Below are positions 35,506 to 64,000 of a stretch of DNA of 64,000 nt, piece after piece. Within the stretch, counting starts at the first letter, position 1; each line of letters opens with the position of its first letter. A program made the translations under genes and the position numbers. This DNA comes from Diphasiastrum complanatum (Eukaryota; Streptophyta; Lycopodiopsida; Lycopodiales; Lycopodiaceae). The DNA lies in assembly GCA_029204225.1 (NCBI GenBank), contig CM055109.1:17043590-17107589 (forward strand), written 5' to 3'. The notes under the pieces were generated by a model that saw only the letters and a list, made by a program, of their open reading frames with translations, made no database searches and was not told the DNA's origin.

Positions 35506-35860
35506 TTTGGTTTGTCTACTTTAAAAAGTATCTATGACCATAGAAACATGTCTCTCAAATTTTTTTCAATTTGGAGTTATGTAGAGATAGATATGTGCAT
35601 CTAAAGCTACCTATGTCAAGTGCTGAAAAGTATTGAAGGGTGCTAGAAAGTTTCAACTCTTTTGGGTGCTTTTTACAACGCTTTGTTTGGTTGTCTACTT
35701 TCAAAAATCCTTTATGACCATAGAAACATGTCTATAAAAAAAAAATCTAATTTGGAGTCCTATAGAGATATATACATGCACCTAAAATTATCCATGTGAA
35801 GTGCTGAAAAGTGTTGAAAATTGAGGCTTTTTGGGGGCAGATTGCCATCAATTGAGAGAG
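35506..35860. repeat. Tandem duplication of about 183 bp
   Basis: Two collinear copies share TGACCATAGAAACATGTCT, AATTTGGAGT, ATAGAGATA and AAGTGCTGAAAAGT, starting near 35506 and 35690. The copies are roughly 80 percent alike by eye. No coding content. Confidence 0.75.
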
Positions 35861-35980
35861 AGAAATTTTAAGTCTTCCAATAACACAATGAAGAGTCAAG
35901 TCTAGTTCCACGTACAATTAAAAGATTGAAATTTCAATCATTGGATGGCATGTTATGTCTCGTCAAGTGACCAAGGGTTT

Positions 35981-36020
35981 TATGCGCACTTTTGTGCGCA
36001 TGCGCACAAAAATGCGCATA
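35981..36020. repeat. 40-bp near-perfect palindrome
   Basis: The left arm (35981-36000) and right arm (36001-36020) are reverse complements with one mismatch and no loop. The centre is GTGCGCATGCGCAC, an alternating purine-pyrimidine stretch that could form a cruciform or Z-DNA. Confidence 0.9.
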
Positions 36021-36164
36021 AAACAACTCTAGTGTTAAAATTAAAAAAAAAAAAAAAAAACAACAGGACTCGTCTCCTTTTGAGAAAGAAATTCATATCA
36101 CCCAAGATGAGTGAAGGAACTTCAGTCAGCATCATCTGAATGATTTTAAACAGCTACTTTATCA

Positions 36165-37803
36165 GCTAGCTACAGTAGGTTCACAAGCGTAGGATGAAGA
36201 TGGTAATATGTCTCTTCTATTCAGTCTTCATCTCTCCTATGACAATCTAGTATTGCTTTTGATCAATACTCATGAGTTGTCTCTCCAGAAGTTGATAGCA
36301 AGTTTATAATTGAAAGAAGTAAGAAGGAAGAGCTTATCATCATCGAACAACAAGATAGTCATCTTGTATTTGAATAAGCAATAGTCTCATAAGAAGAAGA
36401 ACTCGAAGAACAAGAAGACAAAAGTTGAACAAATTGATTCAAACCAGCAACAACATGAACGACAGCAATAGAACCCATGACCAAACTCTTCTACAAGTAC
36501 TACAAGAAAACAAATCACGATATCAAATATTGTAAAATTCTCAAGCACAATGAAGCAAAGAAGAAGATGCAGCATCAAAATTGAAGTTTTGATTTTGCCT
36601 GAAGCACCCAAGAAGACCCAACACTACTAATGGTGCAAGACCAACAAAGTAGATATACCCAACAATGGTACCTCAATGCAAGAGCCTCTCAACACATGAC
36701 TCCATCCAAATACTTGTTCGAAGATCTCACAATGTGTGATTCAAAGTACATATTCTTCTAAGACTCAAGTTCACACAAGATCAAAGGCCAAGGAACTATT
36801 AGCCTTCAGTTTCTAGATAGTATTTCTAGATTACTCAAGGTGTACTTTATGTACCCAAATTTACAAAGATCTATTGTCTATTAGCAAGATCATAGATCAA
36901 GACTATAGAGTTTTGTTTAATTCAAAACGATGTACCATCTTGGACTAAGAATCTAATGAAGTCCTCTCTACAAACAAAGCAAGAAATTTGTATATCTTGA
37001 GTCATGATTATGCACTTACAACAAATATGAGAAATTCTAATGCCCAATTATGGCATCAACGACTAGGACACTTGAATATGAGAGCTATCTTGTACATGCA
37101 TCATAATAGTATGTTCAAGGATATGAGTATAATTGATGCCTCCACAGACACTCGAATTGTTTGTGAGATGTGCTTACTAAGAATATGGCCTAGATCAAGA
37201 GAAAAAGACAAGCCACTAGAGCTTAAGTCCATTCTAGAATTGATACATAGTGATCTATGTGGGCCTATGAGCATACCCTCTTTATCGATGATTATTCCAA
37301 ACTTACCAGGAAAATGTCCATTAATAACAAGTTTGAGGCATTCAACTGCTTCAAAAAATCTAGGTAGTTTGTTGAGAATAAAACTGGTCACAAGATCAAG
37401 GCCCTATGCACCAATGGTGGGAGAGAATACATGTCAAACGAAATGTTAGACTATTTATCTTCGTGCGGTATCCATCATTAGTTCACCACCAGCTACACCC
37501 CACTATAGAATGGAGTAGCCAAAAGGCAAAATTGAACATTGTTAGATGTAGCACGAACAATGCTCTCAAGCGCTTAGCTTTCCAAGGAATTTTATTGAAG
37601 CTATTTCTATTGCCTGCTATTTGCAAAATTATTTGAGCATCAAAGTTGTCCACTCGAAGACTCCCTATGAAGCCTACTATGGTTACACTCTGAGCCTGAA
37701 GCACCTTCGAGTGTTCAAATGTCTATACTACGTGCAGATCCCTTCTAACCTGAGAAAGAAACTCCATCCTATCAACTGTAAGAATGTCAAATGGGTTTTC
37801 TAA
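36165..37803 (+). pseudogene. Ty1/Copia copy 2 (gag to integrase C terminus)
   Basis: Gag remnants read MSLLFSLHLSYDNLVLLL and LKEVRRKS. A damaged knuckle follows in which Cys codons have become Tyr (LFYKYYKKTNHDIKYC). The protease reads WYLNARASQHMT (D to N and the Gly lost), then LWHQRLGHLNMRAILYMHH, LELIHSDLCGPM, and near the end KTPYEAYYGYTLSLKHLRVF and IPSNLRKKLHPINCKN. Many stops and shifts. It is the same family as the fragments at 28775, 40115 and 57625. Confidence 0.85.
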
Positions 37804-37925
37804 AAGTTCATTGGTCCACATTTGCCCTAGAGCAGATACCCACTTGAAGGGCAATTGAAATGAATTGAAAGGCACACGTTGATTTTTGAGAGAGAACATG
37901 CGCTTTTAGAAATGTCTTGAAATAG

Positions 37926-39021
<1,096 letters not shown>

Positions 39022-39390
39022 TTCTGGAGATTTTCTTGGATGATCTATGCATGCACGAACCTAATTCTGAGCACTTATCCAATTTGGAAAAGGAGCTGAA
39101 GAAATGTCGTGAATATCAGATATCCTGAACCTAGAGAAGTGTCAGTTTTGGGTGACACGTGGCCTAATTCTTGGCCATATAGTATCTAGACATGGGATCG
39201 CCACGGACCTATCAAAGAAAAGGATCATTGTCGATCTGCCACCGCCAGGGACGATCCATGGAGTCTATATTCTCATGAGTCATGCTAACTACTACCGAAT
39301 CTTCATTTTGGACTTTGCGGAGTTAGCATGACCAATCTACAAATTCACAACAGAACCACATTTTGAGCTACCATTCAAAACATTTTCACC
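39022..39390 (+). pseudogene. Ty3/Gypsy RT fragment with intact catalytic box
   Basis: The plus strand reads LEIFLDDLCMHEPNSEHLSN (FLDD in place of YVDD, both Asp kept), LEKELKKCREYQIS, then after a frameshift LNLEKCQF, RGLILGHIVSRHGI and SHANYYRIFILDFAELA. This is the palm-to-thumb part of a Gypsy RT. It ends close to the GA tract at 39484. Confidence 0.75.
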
Positions 39391-39477
39391 TTTGTTTGCA
39401 ATATGATTGTTCTTCCAATAGCATCCAAGAACGTTCTCTTCAATTACAATCACCGTATGGTAGAGCACCAGGAAAGC

Positions 39478-39603
<126 letters not shown>

Positions 39604-39906
39604 AAGACAGCATGAGGGAAATTGAATAGGGTTGTGTGAATTCCCTCTTTATAGAACCAGAGGACACTTAGGTGTACTAAGTGCAAATTGCTGCCCACCG
39701 TTAGATTGACTATCCATAATGTGCATAGATCCTAACCATTGAAGGATTCACCACTTTCCCACCATAACTTTTTTTGTTAAGTGAGGTCTTTTATCATAGT
39801 AAGGCATTTCTTTTGCCACCACTAGCAAATAAGGTTAGTATGCGACGTTTACATTCCACAGAGGTTTGCGAAGCGAATAAAGTGATATATGTACGTAACA
39901 GAGCCC

Positions 39907-40008
<102 letters not shown>

Positions 40009-40114
40009 GAGATGGGAGGTGAGAGAGCGAAGCGGTTAGGGTTTTGATATGAAAAATAGCAATAATGTAAGTCGAGAGAGAGAATATCTTTATCAGATAT
40101 TCGACTTCTCAACA

Positions 40115-40210
40115 CAAAGCTTATAGAATCTACAAAGTAGATTCAGGATGAATCTTTATCAATCGAGATGTGGTCTTCTTGGAAGACAAATTCTATGATT
40201 TTGTATTAGA
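40115..40210 (+). pseudogene. Ty1/Copia fragment (integrase to RT linker)
   Basis: The plus strand reads [10 protein letters not shown], a stop, IFINRDVVFLEDKFYDF, the linker between the integrase C terminus and RT. The same linker occurs at 58353-58440. Confidence 0.7.
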
Positions 40211-40284
40211 ATTTCCTTACTAGCGAATAATATTTTGGAATAAAGTTTCTAGTTTACATTTTCATTTTGAAGTTTTGCTAGTTG

Positions 40285-42130
40285 ACTATGGCAGACATGA
40301 TAGATATTGATAGTGAGGTCCCATATCCTTCTTTTGATCTTCATTTATCTCAAGTTAAAAATGAGTTGGAACATGTTGCACCTAAGGTGCAGGTTGTTTG
40401 CCAAGGCTTCTTAGTCTGTTGAAGCAAATATTGTGAATTTTTTTACTCCGTTTTGTTCTAGTGGTGATTCTGAGAATCTGCATTTTGATGATTGTGGAAT
40501 AAATAATGTGAATGGAGATTATGTTATTGAAGATGTACAATTTCTTGTTTTAGAAATATAGATCTAGTTGAGCTTAATAATGTGAATAGTCGTGGTTGTC
40601 GTAATAGTAAGCATGCTGAGATGTGGGCTCGTAATGCTTTTGATGAATGGAGGCAATTTCGAGGCTACAGTACTGCTGAATATATTGAAGATCTTTTTGA
40701 ACATAAAGATGTTAAAGGATTTGAGGAGATGTTGGCTTTGTTTTTATTGCAAGTTACTAAAAGTATGGACAATTGTACCCTCCTCGAAGGTCCAACTAAC
40801 TGTTATTATGGTCCTTGTGAGTTCAGTGACATGCAAGATGATATGACCAATACTTCCACCTTGCCACAAGTAACTAGGGAAGACCTAATTTGTATGCTTT
40901 TAACACTTTCCCGTGAATCATTATCCTCAATCTAACCAACCAACCTAATCAAGCACTCAGAGATAGAACGTTTTCTCAATTGTTTATCTCTGATTCAGAG
41001 TACTCTTTCAGGGTCCAAAGGTACACATGAATTGTGATTTTATGAGCTGTTTATGATTAATATTTGCAGTATTCAAGGTTTATAAAGAGTTGGCAGATTG
41101 ATATGTGCTCGTCAAGCTCAACTTGTACTTGAAACTGGGATTGATGCTATTCCTTTTAACATTCTTACTGATACTCATTATAACTGTGTCAAGCTTGCTG
41201 GCGATGAAGCTATCATTCGTTCATCTATTGTTTGGTTTTTGAAATATCCAGTTGGGACTAAGGACTTTGACATTGAGGCTTACTAATGACCTTAACTTGA
41301 AAAATAAGATAATCAGTAACAAAACAGGTAGGGGGATTGAAATTACTAGGATGGAAGAAGCCTTTGTACTTGTGGAGTATGGAATGCAATTGTTTGGTCA
41401 TCGTGATGCAAAGTCATACGGGAAGTATGATTTTGTCTTTGTAATGTTTTTGTTGATGCTTTGTTTGATCAGTGTGCGCATGTTATTATATGTGGTTGTG
41501 TTTTTAGGTTTATAATGTCTATTATGCAAGTACCATTGTAGTGAAAAAATGGTACATGATCAAGCTATGCAACGTATAATATTAGGAAAGACATGAAATG
41601 GGAAGGCATTGCGGTTTGAGGATGCATTAGAGCAAGAACGAGAGAAGTATCTTGAAGATAAAGAGACTGAAACTCATCCAATTTGCCGCACCTCTAATGA
41701 TATTGGTTGCAAGAACCAAGTAAAAGAAGTTTTTCCTGTTTCTGATGTAGGAAGTATGAATGTTTTTACTGAAAATTTTGTTCGTGTTGGCTCTGAAGCT
41801 TTTGGAAAGTGTAAGGCGATTAAAGTTGTTGTCGTAGATAACAAGGCAATTGAAGTTGTTGCATTGAAGAACGTGAATGATTGTTCATATTTCAAAGAAG
41901 ATGCTAATTTTTGGAATAGTGTACATGGGCAAATTGCTATGGAAGACGAAATGAAAAAGTACAAGGATAAATTAGGTTCTATCTTTCCTACTGTTGGTAG
42001 ATCAAATTCTATCCATGTTGGTCATCAGTTTCACAATCTGAACAATTGCAACATTACCCTCAATCATGTTCATATTGTTGTTGCTGCTGATCTGTTGACG
42101 AATTTGAAAGCTTTTGTCTCTAAGGAATAG
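40285..42130 (+). pseudogene. Decayed multi-domain gene, possibly Crypton/ZMYM-type
   Basis: Open pieces in the same orientation cover most of the span. The first starts near 40290 (MADMIDIDSEVPYPSFDLHL) and is soon broken. At 40582-40935 there is RGCRNSKHAEMWARNAFDEW, YIEDLFEHKDVKGFEEMLAL, FLLQVTKSMD, which resembles the N-terminal 'N-T-K-x2-x2-W-A-x-x-x-F-x-x-W' domain of Crypton-derived tyrosine-recombinase-like and ZMYM proteins. At 41098-41286 is a piece with PFNILTDTHYNCVKL. At 41609-42130 is an open frame ending with HNLNNCNITLNHVHIVV, like the short Asn-rich tail of such proteins. Several stops and shifts separate the pieces. No tyrosine recombinase catalytic residues could be placed. 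The family suggestion is weak. Confidence 0.4.
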
Positions 42131-44308
42131 GTAGATATTAGCTTGAAGAGATTAGTGTAAGAACATTGACGGTGGTGTAAATTGACGTAGAATTTTTGTT
42201 GGGACATACTTGAGACAGAATTTTTGACGCAATATTTTGGTAACATACTTGACTCAAATTTTGAGTTGGCTTTTTTATGTACTTTTGTAGGTATTTGCAT
42301 TGCATTTTTTTTGTGAATGGTAAATTTACAATTGAACGTTGTCTTGTTGTCTTCATGTATATGCCTCTGTATTTTTCTCATGCAGGGAAGTTAGAACTTG
42401 CTAGAGACTTCTAGTTGTCAAATTAGAGCTAGTGTTGATTTTGAACATTCACAAGTTTCCTGTAGGCAAATCATTGGTTTCTCTAATTGTCAACCTACAA
42501 CTTGTAATGATTTTAAAAAATATTCAGAGATTTCCTATAGGCAGAATATTGCATTCAACAGTAGTTTTTTATAGCAAGTAATAATTTGTAGATGGGGTCA
42601 AACGGTGGTAAAAAAATTTGTACAGTAAGAAGTTTTTACAGGTGGTAAAAAATTTGTCGATTTACCTCTGTGGTAAAACAACTTTTGAGGAGGGACCTTA
42701 CACAGATGTAAGGTTCTTCTGATGTGTCAGGTTTTTTATGCCAAGTGCTATGTACAGCTGTCATATTATGCCAAATAAGGGTTATTCTCAACACACTAGA
42801 TTTTTTTATAGTGCTTTACGATTATAGGACCCTTCCAACACGTGTGAAAAAAGAACTTAACCACATAACCACTAAGAATATGCTGCAAAACTGTAACATG
42901 AAAACTAAACGAACTATGACAATCATAAAAGGACCTCAAATGAAAGCATGAACATAGACAAAAGGATGCAATATATATTAAAACTCTAGTGTAGACAATA
43001 GATACCATGGAGGTCGCATGAAGGTATTACAAGGAAAAATATGGTGGAATGCCATAAAAACTCAGCTAACACATATAAAAAGATCTTGTGCCAGTGATAT
43101 TGCTTGAATCAAGTGAGCAAACACAACGTGTTAGTCCAGCGTGGCAATCCCATGCAGCAACTCCTTGGCATATACAGGCTCCTGCTCTTCCCGTAAGAGA
43201 GGAGGTACATAGACAGGAAAACAGACCAGATAGCAGAATATGTTCTTGTACTGCTTTCCTATGTTAATTAGGAGCTAAGTTTCACTGCCTCATGTAGTAG
43301 GACATGTGAGCGATCCTGTTTTGGCTCTTTGTAATTTCTTGCTTTTGTTGAATAAAGATAACTCATGTGCATTCTTGACATGTTCAGCATCTCTATATTT
43401 CTTGAAATGCAAATGTTTCTCTTCATTATGAAGACATCTGCAGGTCATGGACTCGTGCTTTGAAGTAGAAGCATTAATGAAGTAGAAGCACAAATAAAGG
43501 CTAGTGCATCAAAGTAGAAATATAGAATAATCTATAATTGCTGAGATCGTGATTTAAAGAAATACCTCTAAATAAAAGCTTCTCCATGATGTCAAAAGAA
43601 TCATTGCGAGTCCATAGATGTCATGACGAAATTGATGTAACATTGTGACAAGAACCATTATAGGAGCACATTCCATCTTGAGTATAACCTTCCAACATCA
43701 AATTCATGTGATCCTAGCATCTCTCTGAACTTGTAAATATCTTCAACCACAATAAATCTATCATACTTTTCAATCCAGAATCTAGTCACTTCTAGCATGT
43801 CGAAATTGGTTCCATGAGGCAACTCATAGGCAACTCGATTTCTGCTTCATCCTCTACACAGCAATGCATCTCTTTCCTCTGATATGCCATCAAAACTGTT
43901 GGTGCCCCACTTCTAGGCTTACAATGTATCACCTAGTTCACACTGTGTCATGATTTCAATTTCTGGATGTAATAACTATATGTTTCATTCCCTTTGGCCG
44001 TTGGGACCATGTATGGAGTACATAGCAAGAAAAGGCACTCATTAGGCCAAAGCAAATTCACCTTCATAACCTTCTCTATAGCTCATTCGGTGGATTTTAA
44101 TATCAATGACTTTCAAAGGGATTTTGACTAGGTCCCATCAAGCTGGTTTCATAAAGAGACTTTTTTATATAGTTTTTTTTTTCATATATCCTCATTGGTA
44201 CAGCAGATTGGAGTCAACTTCCTGACCTCGAGGAGAGGAGAGGAGAGGAAGTCCTAACCAGCTCACTAATTATGAAAGGACAAATTTGTGGTATAGTTTC
44301 ATGAGACG
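42131..44308. other. Non-coding interval between pseudogene and kinase-PP2C gene
   Basis: No supportable gene on either strand. Short recurring words (GGTAAAAAA near 42610-42675, TTTCCT-TAGGCA twice near 42460-42545) suggest old repeat debris. Confidence 0.4.
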
Positions 44309-44560
44309 ATGCTCACAGAAATGGCATTGTACAAGAGAGTTGTATATGACAGTGGCAAGGAGTTGTCTCCTATCCAGGAGAAGCAGAGGTGTCCTTCTTC
44401 ATTGACACCCTTTGGACTCTATATAGTGCATGGCAACCATAAAAGCAGTGAAGAGGAGAATCAACAAGGTGATATTCTGATCTCTATCCTCCTACATGTA
44501 GATGATGTGGTCCTGATTCCCTTATTACAAAAGGGATTGATGATCGCAGGCACATCTTGA
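44309..44560 (+). pseudogene. Ty1/Copia RT fragment
   Basis: The plus strand includes DILISILLHVDDVVLI, the Copia RT catalytic box (HVDD in place of YVDD), preceded by VVYDSGKELSPI. Only this small part survives. Confidence 0.55.
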
Positions 44561-45154
44561 TGCACTAGGTAAGTGGAACTTTTAAAGACCATGATCATGG
44601 TCTTCAGTATTTCCATATATTCCATGCATTCATAGATGTCTCACATATATTCCACGTACCAGACAGGTTTTTTGGAAAAAATCATCAAAATTACCTGCAG
44701 AATTGTAAAGCATTTAAATACACCACAAGCTTACTGCAAGGAGAAAAGAATGGACACATGACAAAAATTGATCTACAAATCAGTCATCCCAAATTTCATC
44801 ATATTAAATACGTCGTACAGTATGTGCCAAAGTGAATCCATCAATATAAGAAAAAAGGTCCAAACCCCTTCTTGTTTAAAGCCATTTGAAGGGAAGGTTA
44901 ACTAACCTGGAGCAGCCAAAGATGAAAAAGAGGCTGCCATCTTAAGTCCAAATTCCTCAAACCCGAAGGCGATACCCAAATAAGTTGCCCATTTAGGGTG
45001 AAGGATCCTTATTCTATAAGCTTTACTTTTTTAATGAGCACAGCTGTGATTCTAAGTTGGACAACTTAATATCACACCTGTAAATCCAGAGCTTCAAATA
45101 ATATGGCTATGAATTCTGTCACTGGCAAAACCAAAATACCTATTCTCTATATAA

Positions 45155-45255
45155 TAAGGAGAAATCAAGAATGAGACTACTACACTACGCTAAATACACA
45201 CGTTCTAGCGTGTAAACTGCTCGCAGAAATATGACCACAACAGTCATATGATGGA
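45155..45255 (-). repeat. Tandem partial copy of the last coding segment of the kinase-PP2C gene
   Basis: The segment is collinear with 45256-45356, about 101 bp away. On the minus strand it would read TVVVIFLRAVYTLERVY and a stop, against TVMVIFLRPVSTLERVY and a stop in the functional exon. The copy lies immediately behind the functional stop codon, so it would be 3' untranslated sequence. It has no splice acceptor of its own. Confidence 0.85.
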
Positions 45256-45285
45256 GAAGAAAGAATCAAGAATGAGAGTGCTATG

Positions 45286-63012
<17,727 letters not shown>

Positions 63013-64000
63013 CTATAATATAAGGAACAAAAAAAATGTGAATCATTGGTTTTTCTATATGCAGAACTTTACCATACTTTATGTCAGGCCATTCTCATCA
63101 AAATAGATTCCAAGGCTCTTATGGATAAGATGTCTTATTTATAGATAGCACTATATCGCTGCTACAAAACTGTCATCAGGCCTTAATATCGTTCACAAAT
63201 TCAGTTGTCCCTAGGTATCGCTTAGAACAAAATACAATCAACCCAAAAAGTACAAAAAGAGACCATATTAAACCAAAAACATAAAAAGCATCACATGTTA
63301 GCAACCAAGCATTTCTTATGGTCTCATCGATATCAAGCATAAGTTCCCATCGAGAAATAACTGTTATCCGGCCTAAAATATTTTGTAACCAATAAGTGAT
63401 GTCAAAAAGACTGTATTAAGGGCTATCATAGATTGGGGATTGCCGACAATTTGCATTTGCAGAACATTGATTTCAGCCAATAGGCATAAGTGATGCCTGA
63501 AGACTGCTATTGGGAAGATCACAATTACAAGACTCTATAAGAAAAATGTTGTACCATCATGGATATTGTACTGTGAGGAGACGATATTGCAACATAAGTG
63601 GACCAAGGAGCAATAAACCATGCCAACCAATAATGCCATGTAAAGGCATCAAGAAGCACATGTAATGTATGAACACATAAAAATCGACACCATACCAACT
63701 TGTCAAACCCAAAGTGCTCTTTATATTTAAGAGATCAACATTAAGATACATATCAAGGAGAATAGAAAGAGCACCATGCATCCCTTGTAGCTACAAATGT
63801 TGTTCAATATCAACAAAAACTTAAGCCTTGTGAAGGACCATGTTTACAAAGTAGCCATATTAGATATTGGGACAACTATATCCAACATGAAGTGGTATAA
63901 ACTAGGAATGAGCAATACGAATAAATTGATTTGATGGAGTACAAATAGAATTTTGAAAATAACTACAAGTATGCATGTCTGAATCGTTGCACTTGCAACA
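63013..64000. other. Upstream intron of the kinase-PP2C gene, no exon found
   Basis: The acceptor AG lies directly before the exon starting at 63012. No matching donor, start codon with suitable N-terminal sequence, or element was found to the end of the window. It is probably intron 1. Confidence 0.5.

Overview
This window is nuclear DNA of a land plant. Two multi-exon plant genes with ordinary GT-AG introns sit in a landscape of decayed LTR retrotransposons, LINE remnants, other transposon-like pseudogenes and very long GA/TC microsatellites. The large gene has two introns of about 6.2 and 7.5 kb filled with old retroelements. Together with the mix of element types (Copia, Ty3/Gypsy, a LINE with a probable restriction-like endonuclease, a transposase-like pseudogene of the DUF7869 kind), this suggests a repeat-rich plant such as a fern or another non-seed plant. 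That placement is inference; no marker gene fixes the species.

Layout. (1) 1-4.8 kb: non-coding DNA with a hairpin and a degenerate 130-bp tandem repeat, then a complete three-exon CASP-like membrane protein gene on the minus strand (2551-3419). (2) 4.85-19.9 kb, minus strand: a Copia pol fragment interrupted by a large Ty3/Gypsy element. That element has a 3' LTR (6635-7705) with an adjoining polypurine tract, a decayed extra ORF region (about 7.74-11.2 kb), and a decayed gag-pro-RT-RNase H-integrase region (12.73-18.92 kb). Three tandem arrays of the same 25-bp unit lie before gag and before the extra ORF. (3) 19.9-23.3 kb: Copia debris and the 5' end of a minus-strand chromovirus-like Gypsy element (LTR, PBS, long leader, gag), with another LTR plus PBS nested inside its gag. 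(4) 23.6-25.8 kb: a broken transposase-like gene resembling the DUF7869 family. (5) 26.2-33.1 kb, plus strand: Copia fragments, then a second chromovirus copy of the same family as in (3) but in inverted orientation. (6) 33.9-42.1 kb: a LINE C-terminal remnant, a 40-bp palindrome, another Copia copy, three long GA tracts, a Gypsy RT fragment and a decayed gene with weak resemblance to Crypton/ZMYM-type proteins. (7) 45.3-63.0 kb, minus strand: the main host gene, a fusion of a protein kinase and a PP2C phosphatase (family of Arabidopsis At2g40860). Eleven exons are in the window; only a short N-terminal exon should lie beyond the right part of the window.

Function. Only the CASP-like gene and the kinase-PP2C gene look functional: all their splice sites are canonical and their frames are open throughout. 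Every retroelement reading frame examined carries stops, frameshifts, truncations or catalytic substitutions. Many stops are of the CGA to TGA or CAG to TAG type expected from deamination of methylated cytosine. The most unusual points are the shared 25-bp arrays bracketing a Gypsy pol region and its extra ORF, the tandem duplication of the last coding segment of the kinase-PP2C gene just behind its stop codon, a solo LTR with an exact 5-bp target duplication inside a Copia copy, and two palindrome-ended GC-rich segments, one in each giant intron.
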